DNA from: Microbacterium sp. STN6
GTDB lineage: Bacteria > Actinomycetota > Actinomycetes > Actinomycetales > Microbacteriaceae
DNA: 64,000 nt
Assembly (NCBI RefSeq): GCF_026410545.1
Contig: NZ_JAPMIT010000002.1
Coordinates: 372,001 to 436,000 of the forward strand
Direction of reading: 5' to 3'
The notes below the pieces were generated by a model that did not search any database, was not told where the DNA came from, and saw only the letters and a list, made by a program, of their open reading frames with translations. Of this stretch, positions 9,302-18,000 are shown in pieces (the first letter of the stretch is position 1; the number at the start of each line of letters is the position of its first letter). The translations under genes and the position numbers were made by a program.

Positions 9302-10290
9302 TATTTTGTCCTCATATCTTCGAGCTTCCGCATCGGCACAAACGATTCAACGGGCGTTGCGAAGAACCGCTTACGGAGAAGTGGGAGTTGTGTTCGTGCC
9401 TGATCTGCTCCAAGTGCCCTGAGCTCGGGGATGCCCTGAACTCCATCGAGCCGGTATTGGCGTTCGTCGACGGATGGTGAGACTCGCACAACATGGTCAT
9501 GTCCGAGGAGAAGCACGGCTGTTCCGATTGATGCGGATGATTGACCCGACATGAACACCCTTACGATCCGCCTCGCCCAGTAATTCGCCAGGCCATGTCG
9601 TCGGGTCTGGCTCGCTTCGAAGTTTGCGGGTGCCTCTGTGCAGCCCACAGCCAAGAGCTCTACCTCACCTTTCTGCCACTCAAGGAGTCCGATTGCTTCA
9701 ACTGCTGCAGCGCCCATTGGATTGTTCGCCCACGTACCGCCGTCGACGAGCGGGATGCCGTTAGTCAGGCGGTGCGTTGGGAAGTAAGTCGGGGCGGCGG
9801 CTGTCGCCATCGCTGCGTCGACCGCGAGCATCTTATAGTCACGCTCGAATCTCTCGTGATGTGCCGTCTTAAAGACGTTCACTTCGCCGGTAGATAGGTT
9901 GAGCGCCGGAATCACGAGGCGTGTCGAGCTCTCTCCTAGGCGACGAGCTCCGAAGACCTCTTCCAGTGCCGCTCTGAGTGGAGCAGGGTCGTATTTGGCG
10001 GTTACCAGTTGACGGAGCGGTCCGAGCCGCCTGCTTCCCTTGAAGATCGTTGGCCCCTTCTTCTCGTAAAAGCTGAGGATGTCTGCTGCGGGAATGCCGA
10101 GCCCGAGCGCGAGCGCGATGATGCCGCCAGTCGATGTGCCGACGATTAGGTCGAAGTAGGATGCGAGGGGCTGCTCGAGCTCGCTCTCGAGGTCAGCAAG
10201 AAAGGCCGCGGGAAATACGCCCTTGATGCCGCCTCCGTCGATGGTAAGCGCCCGTCGAGGAGTAGCCGACCTTGTTTTCTCTGTACTCAT
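9301..10290 (-). CDS. capV: Patatin-like phospholipase, CBASS effector CapV
   Basis: The 329-residue patatin fold has all hallmarks: oxyanion loop DGGGIKGVF (residues 18-26), nucleophile elbow GTSTG (Ser53) and catalytic DGG (Asp183 in LVDGGTWANNP). In CBASS such proteins are switched on by the cyclic nucleotide and degrade the inner membrane, killing the infected cell. It is the first gene of a two-gene operon with the CD-NTase. A 9-bp inverted repeat lies 34-67 bases upstream of the start. The coding sequence is less GC-rich than core genes to the right, in line with horizontal transfer. Confidence 0.92.
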   Translation of the reverse strand: MSTEKTRSATPRRALTIDGGGIKGVFPAAFLADLESELEQPLASYFDLIVGTSTGGIIALALGLGIPAADILSFYEKKGPTIFKGSRRLGPLRQLVTAKYDPAPLRAALEEVFGARRLGESSTRLVIPALNLSTGEVNVFKTAHHERFERDYKMLAVDAAMATAAAPTYFPTHRLTNGIPLVDGGTWANNPMGAAAVEAIGLLEWQKGEVELLAVGCTEAPANFEASQTRRHGLANYWARRIVRVFMSGQSSASIGTAVLLLGHDHVVRVSPSVDERQYRLDGVQGIPELRALGADQARTQLPLLRKRFFATPVESFVPMRKLEDMRTK

Positions 10291-10323
10291 TGCGTCCTTA
10301 CTTACGCGCTATTACGTCAAGTT

Positions 10324-10357
10324 TTGCAAGTACCACCGACAAGTCTTCTACTTGCAA
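10324..10357 (-). promoter_or_regulatory. 9-bp inverted repeat upstream of the CBASS operon (possible operator)
   Basis: The perfect arms TTGCAAGTA (10324-10332) and TACTTGCAA (10349-10357) are separated by 16 bases and lie just upstream of capV. Between them and the ATG the minus strand contains TTGACG, a possible -35 element. The layout fits a dimeric repressor or activator site. No regulator gene is encoded within the CBASS pair itself. Confidence 0.5.
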
Positions 10358-10436
10358 TCTCGGAGGAGTAGCTGGCGGCGGGAGTCGCTACGAGCTGGCA
10401 ATGGAAGCGAAAGCTAAGAATGATCGGGGACGGCAC

Positions 10437-10807
10437 TCACGCTAACTTCTGACGTGGTGCGCTGACACGCATTTCAACGCCGACTCGATGTAGCGCTCGG
10501 TGAACCGCCCCATGCGACAGCTCGTACTTTGTCTCCGGCTCCCGCATCGTGGAACCTGCTTCATATTCCTTCGCCATGTCGGCCGCTTCGTCGTCACTTA
10601 CCTTCTGCTTTGAGATGGCAGCACCCCGAGAGCGCAACATGCGAGTAAGTGCCGAGTTGGCAACGTCGAGCTCCTGCGCTAACGACCGCACGCTCTCACC
10701 TGCCTCAACGCGGCACACCAGCTCAGAGACTTTCTTCTCTCCGAGGCGTTTCGACAGCGCCTGCGGTCGGTACGAAACTTGCTTGTTCACACCGTCCGGA
10801 CGCTGCC
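10437..10807 (-). pseudogene. 3' part of a helix-turn-helix gene split by the IS21 element
   Basis: The frame runs from the insertion point to TGA at 10437 and encodes about 122 residues with two HTH-like segments: SVRSLAQELDVANSALTRML and a weaker one near ELSHGAVHRALHRVG. The open frame continues into the IS end, which produces an artificial N terminus. Joining base 10807 to 12949 (counting the duplicated CTGCC once) keeps the frame and gives LRKLAVPRQRPDGVNKQV. The gene was therefore intact before the insertion. Its role is unknown; a small DNA-binding regulator is the most that can be said. Confidence 0.65.
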
Positions 10808-10856
10808 TGTCGGCGGCGCTTGAATTGTGAACGTTTCCGGCGTTTGAAAAGTGAAC
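10808..10856. repeat. IS21 left terminal inverted repeat
   Basis: This 49-bp end matches the reverse complement of 12895-12943 at both its outer 13 bases and its inner block ending TTGAAAAGTGAAC. It follows directly after the target duplication CTGCC. Confidence 0.88.
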
Positions 10857-10869
10857 GGTTTTGGGCAGT

Positions 10870-12878
<2,009 letters not shown>

Positions 12879-12894
12879 TCTCCAATCGTTGAGT

Positions 12895-12943
12895 GTTCAC
12901 TTTTCAAGCGCCGATACTGTCCAGTTTTCGAGCGCCGCCGACA
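12895..12943. repeat. IS21 right terminal inverted repeat
   Basis: This is the counterpart of 10808-10856. It contains two related copies of an element like GTTCACTTTTCAAGCGCC and ends in ACA next to the duplicated CTGCC. The istA promoter must lie in this short region. Confidence 0.88.
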
Positions 12944-13073
12944 CTGCCGTGGAACCGCCAGTTTTCGCAGTACATCAGGGGTAAAACTGCCCTGCGCAAA
13001 GTGTGAACAGAGGTCGAGAGTGCCAGCCAAAGAATCGTTGAGACTTCGTTTCCGATCAGGCTTTCTCTTCGCC
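12944..13073 (-). pseudogene. 5' part of the split helix-turn-helix gene
   Basis: Reading on the minus strand toward the IS, the frame is open and ends at the insertion as SFTPDVLRKLAVPRQ, in the same frame as the fragment at 10437-10807. No convincing ATG is present; a TTG inside the region is one option. A palindromic repeat (13074-13112) borders the fragment upstream, so its original start may have been lost or lie in the repeat. Together with the IS end, the repeat and the 5' region of the next gene, this accounts for the stretch 12879-13206. Confidence 0.45.
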
Positions 13074-13112
13074 CCGGTGGTCGAGTAGGCGACAAGTCGC
13101 CGTATCGAGACC
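13074..13112. repeat. Dispersed palindromic repeat (GGTCTCGATACG type)
   Basis: On the minus strand the element starts GGTCTCGATACGGCGA and ends TCGCCTACTCGACCACCGG, forming a stem with a short loop. It resembles in layout the GGTTTCGAGACG...CTCCTCAACC elements at 40.6 and 42.7 kb. From general familiarity, such repeats are dispersed in genomes of Microbacteriaceae. Confidence 0.6.
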
Positions 13113-13206
13113 GAGCACTCGTCTCCTTGCAGCAGCAGGCCGGCCTCCGCGAAAGCACCATTCGCAAATGAGGGCGCATGTCGTGCCCCACCTATACGAT
13201 TTGACC

Positions 13207-14037
13207 ATGCCCGAAACCCAAGAGATCGCGCCGGCCGCATCGAAGTTATCCCAAGCGTTGGATGCGGCGGCAAAGATGCCCGGCGTGCGGATCAACCGGG
13301 CCGCATATCTTCGTACTGCCCTCAAGCGCCACTGCACCGAGGAGCAGATTGAACGAGCGGTCGCAGAGAGTCCCGCATCAGCAGGCATCCCACTCCAGAT
13401 CATCGCAGATGTTGCGAACACCTCGATCGTCTATGAGACAAGCAAGGTAACTGGGATTTCCACTCTCGCGGGCCTCCCGGGTGGGTTCTTCATGATCGGC
13501 ACAGTGCCAGCCGACATGGCGCAATATGTCGGGCATATGCTTCGCATCGCTCAAAAACTCGCATACGTCTACAGCTGGCCGGATCTCTTCGTCGAAAGTG
13601 ACGACGAGATTGACGAGGCGACCGAGGGAATCCTTACCCTCTTCGTCGGGGTCATGGTCGGAGTCCAGTTCGCTCAGGGCGGGGTGTCGAAGGCATCCGC
13701 CATGATTGCCGCTCAGGTGGTCAAGAAGCTTCCGCAGCAGGCGCTGACAAAGGGAGTCATCTACCCGGTTGTCAAGAAGGTCGCGGGTTTCCTCGGTGTC
13801 TCGATGACCAAGAAGCTCTTCGCGAGTGGCCTCGCGAAAGCTATTCCAGTCGTCGGCGCAGCGCTCTCGGGCGGTCTTACGCTGGGCACGTTCCTTCCCA
13901 TGTCGAAGAAGCTGCAGAATCACCTCGCCAGCTTGGAACTCACTAAGCCACAGCTCCGTACTGAGGAGACCGATGTCATCGGCACTGAATGTGCCAATCT
14001 CGAGGTCATACCGGAATTCGCGGAGGATGAAGCTTAG
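13207..14037 (+). CDS. EcsC-like protein
   Basis: This 276-residue protein starts at ATG 13207 (MPETQEIAP); the longer frame from 13168 has no better start. It has a glycine/alanine-rich hydrophobic centre (GISTLAGLPGGFFMIGTVPA and ILTLFVGVMVGVQFA). Its C-terminal segment, GLAKAIPVVGAALSGGLTLG, is characteristic of EcsC-like proteins. Members of this family are membrane-associated and of unclear function. The gene stands alone between the IS element and a gene remnant inside the defence island, so a defence role is possible but unsupported. Confidence 0.5.
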   Translation: MPETQEIAPAASKLSQALDAAAKMPGVRINRAAYLRTALKRHCTEEQIERAVAESPASAGIPLQIIADVANTSIVYETSKVTGISTLAGLPGGFFMIGTVPADMAQYVGHMLRIAQKLAYVYSWPDLFVESDDEIDEATEGILTLFVGVMVGVQFAQGGVSKASAMIAAQVVKKLPQQALTKGVIYPVVKKVAGFLGVSMTKKLFASGLAKAIPVVGAALSGGLTLGTFLPMSKKLQNHLASLELTKPQLRTEETDVIGTECANLEVIPEFAEDEA

Positions 14038-14207
14038 CCCTCGTAGAGTATCGAAACGTCGGCGACAACGAGACCGATGCCGAACGGCTAGTCACCGAGT
14101 ATGGGAGCTCGTTGAGGTGTGTGAGGCGGCTGGCGACGGTCGCCCAGCGACCGATCAATTCGGCCGATCTGGAGGCGTGGGCTTTCGCCTGCTGGAACTT
14201 CGGTTAG
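14031..14207 (+). pseudogene. C-terminal gene fragment of unknown family
   Basis: A 58-codon open stretch follows the EcsC-like gene in another frame. It reads NVGDNETDAERLVTEYGSSL and ends LEAWAFACWNFG at TAG 14205. The composition looks protein-like, but no ATG is present before the middle of the frame. It is more likely the tail of a deleted gene than a complete small protein. The rest of 14038-14272 shows no feature. Confidence 0.3.
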
Positions 14208-14272
14208 GCACTGCACACCGAACGGGCCACCGGGCAGTCGGTGATGGCAAGGCCGCCCGATAACCTCAGGCT

Positions 14273-14854
14273 ATGGCGGATACAAAACAGACGAAGACCA
14301 TCGGAGAGCATCATGTCGCGGCCGAACTGGCCCGACGTGGTTGGGCACCCGCGCTGACCCGTGACGGATTAGAACGCACCGATATCCTCGCCGTACTTAC
14401 TGAAGGTCAGGACCGCCGCCTGATCGAGGTGCAGGTGAAGACGGCTCGCGGCGCCGTCTGGAACTCGATCAGTTGGCCGCTTGGCGTGAAGTCTCAGGGG
14501 CCAAGCCTGCACCAGCGCGAGTACTTCGTCATGGTTGCCGTGCCGCACGACCTCGCTCAGCCTCCCCGCAACTTCGTCCTGCCTCGTTCGCACGTCGCGG
14601 CAGCCGCGTGGATTGAGCACATGGACTGGCTCACAGATCCAGGAGCGGCACCGGGGAAACGCAACGCCCCGGTCGAGCGATCGCGAGTGCTGCTGTCTAC
14701 TCTTGCTCGGTACCAAGACCGGTGGGATCTCTTGCTCGTCGACGAACCCGACGTACCGGTGCTATTGCCCCAACGTTTCCGAGCGCTCGCCCAGGACTCG
14801 CGGGTCGGGCTTCCCGAAGGTCATGCTTGGCGAGACAGTCTGCCGGAGTGGTGA
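14273..14854 (+). CDS. Putative PD-(D/E)XK-like nuclease-fold protein
   Basis: This 193-residue protein starts MADTKQTKTIGEHHVAAELA. Its N-terminal half matches the pattern of DUF4365/PD-(D/E)XK-like proteins: an AELARRGW helix, then TDILAV and RLIEVQVKTA, i.e. D...(E/Q)xK across two strands. Such folds occur in nucleases and in proteins that bind DNA ends. The C-terminal half (SLPEW end) is not recognisable. It is the last gene before the GC-rich backbone and may belong to the defence island. Enzyme activity is inference. Confidence 0.5.
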   Translation: MADTKQTKTIGEHHVAAELARRGWAPALTRDGLERTDILAVLTEGQDRRLIEVQVKTARGAVWNSISWPLGVKSQGPSLHQREYFVMVAVPHDLAQPPRNFVLPRSHVAAAAWIEHMDWLTDPGAAPGKRNAPVERSRVLLSTLARYQDRWDLLLVDEPDVPVLLPQRFRALAQDSRVGLPEGHAWRDSLPEW

Positions 14855-14880
14855 TGGAAGTGATACGAGTTCTGGGTCTA

Positions 14881-15372
14881 TCAGCCTGAAGGCGTCCCTG
14901 CGCCCATCCGCTCGAGAGAGCGCCGGAGGGCGGCCAGCGCCTTGCCCGCAGCGGCGAGTTGCGCCGGCGTGAGGGCGGCCCAGAGCAACTCCTCGAGTCC
15001 TTCGTCGAAGGTGCGCTCCGCAGCATCCATGAGGGCTCTGCCCGTTTCGGTCAGTGTCAGAAGTGAGGATCGGCGGTCGGCCGGGTTCGGCACCCGCTCG
15101 ATCCACCCACTGAGCTCGAGGCGGTCGCCGAGCTTACTTGTCGCGCCAATTCCGATCGCGAACTCCGCGGCAAGGTCGGCGACGCGGACGTCTGAGTGGT
15201 CGCGGACGAATCGCAGGAACTCGAACTGAGAGGTGACGATGCCATGGGCCTCCCGAAGCCGCGCGCCCAGCGCGTTGTAGAGGCGGGTTTCGCTGCGCAC
15301 CAGATCGGAGAAGAACTCAGCGACGGCGCAGGCTTGCGCACCCACTTCACCACGTTCTGGAGTAGATTCCAT
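14881..15372 (-). CDS. MarR family transcriptional regulator
   Basis: This 163-residue winged-helix regulator has the MarR signature: the helix-turn-helix VADLAAEFAIGIGATSKLGD and the wing VPNPADRRSSLLTLT. It is divergent from the esterase at 15412 with only 39 bases between starts, so it very likely controls that gene and itself. It is paralogous to the MarR at 17533, which sits in the mirror arrangement. Confidence 0.9.
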   Translation of the reverse strand: MESTPERGEVGAQACAVAEFFSDLVRSETRLYNALGARLREAHGIVTSQFEFLRFVRDHSDVRVADLAAEFAIGIGATSKLGDRLELSGWIERVPNPADRRSSLLTLTETGRALMDAAERTFDEGLEELLWAALTPAQLAAAGKALAALRRSLERMGAGTPSG

Positions 15373-15411
15373 GGCATATAGTGTAACGGCATCGTTGTGA
15401 GGAGATCAACC

Positions 15412-16308
15412 GTGACAGCAGAACAACGCGCCTACGTGGATGGACTGCTGCGGCGCCCTCGCCCGCAGAAATCGCAGACCCTCGAAGAACTGAGGGCGGG
15501 TTTCTCCGGCATGATGGCCAGCATGCGGGTCGACGACCACGTACGTACTTCCCACTCAAGTCTGGGCGGTCGACCTGCGCTCGCCGTCGACCCTCGCCGT
15601 AACGCCGCTCCCGGCGTGCTCCTGTACTTCCACGGCGGCGGTTACGTCTTCGGGTCGCCCGAGGATTCACTGTCGCTCACCTCCGCGCTGGTCGCATGCA
15701 CCGGCATCCGCTCTGTGTCGCTCGACTACCGCCTGGCGCCGGAATATCCGTTCCCCGCGGCCTTGGAAGATGCGCTCGCCGCCTACCGAGACCTTCTCGA
15801 CCGCGGCATTGAACCGAGCCAGATTGCGTTCGTCGGCGACTCTGCGGGTGGCGGCATCGCGGCGACCACGCCCCTGCTCGCGCGCGACGCAGGCCTGCCC
15901 ATGCCCGCCGCGGTAGTCGCGCTGTCGCCCGTGCTTGACAGGACGATGACCGGGCGAAGCATGGAGAGCAAGGCCGGCATCGACCCGCTTTTCACGAGGG
16001 AGAGCCTGCAGGCGACCCGCGCCATGTACCTCGCCGGCGGAGATCCGGAGCACGAGTACCTGAGCCCGGCGGTGCTCGCCGACCTCGCCGGGTACCCGCC
16101 GCTGCTGTTGCAGGCGGGAGGCAACGAGGTGCTTCTCGACGACTCGACACGCATGGCAGAGCGGGCATGGATGGCCGGGGTCGACGTCGTGCTCGACGTC
16201 ACCGCCGGCGTGCCCCACGTGTTCCAGTCGTTCACCGGCGTGCTCGACGAAGCCGACCAGGCGCTCGATCGCGCGGCGCTCTTCCTCACTCAGCGGCTGC
16301 GGGCTTAG
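15412..16308 (+). CDS. Alpha/beta hydrolase, HSL-type esterase
   Basis: This 298-residue carboxylester hydrolase of the hormone-sensitive-lipase group has the oxyanion motif YFHGGGYVFG and the nucleophile elbow GDSAGGG. The catalytic His lies in VPHVFQSF near the C terminus. GTG 15412 is chosen over the upstream GTG 15397 because it sits about eight bases after GAGGAG. It is cytoplasmic, with no signal peptide. It is paralogous to the convergent hydrolase at 16470. The substrate is unknown; the MarR neighbour suggests induction by a small lipophilic or aromatic compound. Confidence 0.88.
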   Translation: MTAEQRAYVDGLLRRPRPQKSQTLEELRAGFSGMMASMRVDDHVRTSHSSLGGRPALAVDPRRNAAPGVLLYFHGGGYVFGSPEDSLSLTSALVACTGIRSVSLDYRLAPEYPFPAALEDALAAYRDLLDRGIEPSQIAFVGDSAGGGIAATTPLLARDAGLPMPAAVVALSPVLDRTMTGRSMESKAGIDPLFTRESLQATRAMYLAGGDPEHEYLSPAVLADLAGYPPLLLQAGGNEVLLDDSTRMAERAWMAGVDVVLDVTAGVPHVFQSFTGVLDEADQALDRAALFLTQRLRA

Positions 16309-16411
16309 ATCCCCCTTTCGTTGAGGCGTGGCCCGACGAGTCAGTTGTGCAACAGGCTGTTCACAAATCCCGTGGGGTCACACAACCTCGTGCGAGAAGC
16401 GAGGGCCTTTC

Positions 16412-16454
16412 CTCTCCCAGCACATGCAAACGTGAGACGCAGGTGCTGGGAGAG
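16412..16454. terminator. Bidirectional hairpin between two convergent esterase genes
   Basis: The perfect 12-bp arms CTCTCCCAGCAC (16412-16423) and GTGCTGGGAGAG (16443-16454) flank a 19-base loop between the stops of the two hydrolase genes. There is no long T run. It may terminate from both sides. Confidence 0.7.
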
Positions 16455-16469
16455 CGTTGAAGCCGGTCG

Positions 16470-17366
16470 TTAGGCGAGGTTGTCGGCGATGAACCGCGCG
16501 GCCCGGTTGAGGGCGGCATCCCCTTCGTCCAAAATGCCGGCGAAGGCCTGGAAGACATGCGGAACCTGCGGTGTGACGTCGAGGATCACCGGCACGTCGT
16601 CGGCCGCCGCCTTGACCGCGAGGCGAGTGGCGTCGTCGAGCAGCACCTCACTCGAGCCCACCTGGATGAGCAGCGGAGGCAGCCCCGTAAGGTCGGCGAA
16701 GATCGGGCTGACAAGCGGGTCAACGGCCGACGCGCTCGTGCCATCGAGGTAATCGCGAGCGCGGGTGCGAATGGCGGCGGCGGTGATATTGGGGTCGGAT
16801 GCCGCCTTGCCGACGAAGCTTGCTCCACTCGCGGTGAGATCCGTCATCGGCGAGAACAGCAGGGCCGCCGCCGGCATCGGCAGACCGCGCTGCTTGCCCG
16901 CAATCAGCAGTTCGGCAGCCAGGTTGCCTCCGGCGGACTCACCCGTGACCACGAGCTGCTCGGTGCCGCCGAGCTGCTCGACGAGCGCCTGGTAGGCGGC
17001 CGTCGCATCGTCGAGCGCGGCGGGATACGGATTCTCGGGCGCCAGACGGTAGTCGACCGAGATCGCGCGCATGCCGGCCTTGCGAGCGATCGTCGCGGCC
17101 AACCCCACCGATCCGCGCGCAGAGCCGACCGCGAAGCCGCCACCGTGGAAGTGAAGGATCGTGCCGCGGGGTTCGACGCCGTCGATCTCGATGGAGATGG
17201 CGGGGATGCCGCCGAGCTCGATGTCGGTCATGCGAACGTCGTCGGGCAGCGGCTGCGCCGTGAGCATCTGCTCGAGGAGGGGTCGCTGCACCACGACGTC
17301 GCCGCCGAGGTCGAAGGGGGCGTTGCGGAGAATCTGGTGAACCAGCTCGCGCTGTTCGGTGCTCAT
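16470..17366 (-). CDS. Alpha/beta hydrolase, HSL-type esterase
   Basis: This 298-residue paralogue of the 15412 gene has HFHGGGFAVGS (oxyanion hole), TGESAGGN (nucleophile Ser) and PQVPHVFQAF (catalytic His). The frame extends further upstream, but ATG 17366 (MSTEQRELV) follows AGGAAC at a proper distance and gives the paralogue's length. It is divergent from the MarR at 17533. The intergenic region contains a TTAGCGCTAA palindrome and a -35-like TTGACG. Confidence 0.88.
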   Translation of the reverse strand: MSTEQRELVHQILRNAPFDLGGDVVVQRPLLEQMLTAQPLPDDVRMTDIELGGIPAISIEIDGVEPRGTILHFHGGGFAVGSARGSVGLAATIARKAGMRAISVDYRLAPENPYPAALDDATAAYQALVEQLGGTEQLVVTGESAGGNLAAELLIAGKQRGLPMPAAALLFSPMTDLTASGASFVGKAASDPNITAAAIRTRARDYLDGTSASAVDPLVSPIFADLTGLPPLLIQVGSSEVLLDDATRLAVKAAADDVPVILDVTPQVPHVFQAFAGILDEGDAALNRAARFIADNLA

Positions 17367-17422
17367 GATGTTCCTGTTCGATTGAAAGGGTGGGTGCCCG
17401 GTCGGGCGCTCATTCAGTTGCA

Positions 17423-17446
17423 TTAGCGCTAAGATAGTTGGCGTCA
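17423..17446 (-). promoter_or_regulatory. Palindromic operator and -35 region between esterase and MarR genes
   Basis: TTAGCGCTAA (17423-17432) is a perfect 10-bp palindrome. On the minus strand TTGACG (17446-17441) lies 16 bases before TAATGC, a reasonable sigma-70-type promoter for the esterase. The palindrome overlaps the -10 side, as expected for repression by the divergent MarR protein. Confidence 0.5.
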
Positions 17447-17532
17447 AGATAATTCCCGATCGGCGTGACGGGTTTTGGCGGCAATGTTCTTTTGGCAGCA
17501 ACGTGCTTTTGGCGGCAATGAGTGGAGGCGAC

Positions 17533-18000
17533 ATGTACGAGGTGCGGCAGGTGTTTGATGACCTCATTCGATTCGAGACGATGCTGTGGAACACGGTGGA
17601 TGACCGCCTTCAAAACGAGGTCGGGATCTCGCTCGGCAACATGAATCTGCTGCTCGTCTTCGAGGGCACCACGAACTGCCGGGTGCAGGACATCGCACAA
17701 GCGTTGGCCATCACGGTCGGGGGAACCAGCCAGGCGGTGGACCGCCTCGAAAAGGCGGGATGGTGCGTGCGTGCGGCGCATCCGACTGACCGTCGTTCGT
17801 CGATCGTGACGCTGACTGACGAGGGTGTCGCGGTCCTGAAGCGGGCGAAGCCGGTATTCGACAGGGAACTCGAACGGCTGCTCGTTGCGCCGCTAACGGC
17901 ACCTGCCCTTGGAGCTTTTACGGAATCTCTCGGGATCCTTCGCCGGTCGGCGGATAGGCGCCGTGGGGATGCTGAGAAGAAGAGTCCTGAGAAGACGTAG
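17533..18000 (+). CDS. MarR family transcriptional regulator
   Basis: This winged-helix regulator of about 155 residues has the helix-turn-helix VQDIAQALAITVGGTSQAVD and the wing AAHPTDRRSSIVTLT. ATG 17533 follows GGAGG closely; ATG 17518 or GTG 17503 are in-frame alternatives. It is divergent from the esterase at 16470 and paralogous to the MarR at 14881. Its last 83 bases overlap the 3' end of the convergent MFS gene, an unusually long tail-to-tail overlap. Confidence 0.88.
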   Translation: MYEVRQVFDDLIRFETMLWNTVDDRLQNEVGISLGNMNLLLVFEGTTNCRVQDIAQALAITVGGTSQAVDRLEKAGWCVRAAHPTDRRSSIVTLTDEGVAVLKRAKPVFDRELERLLVAPLTAPALGAFTESLGILRRSADRRRGDAEKKSPEKT

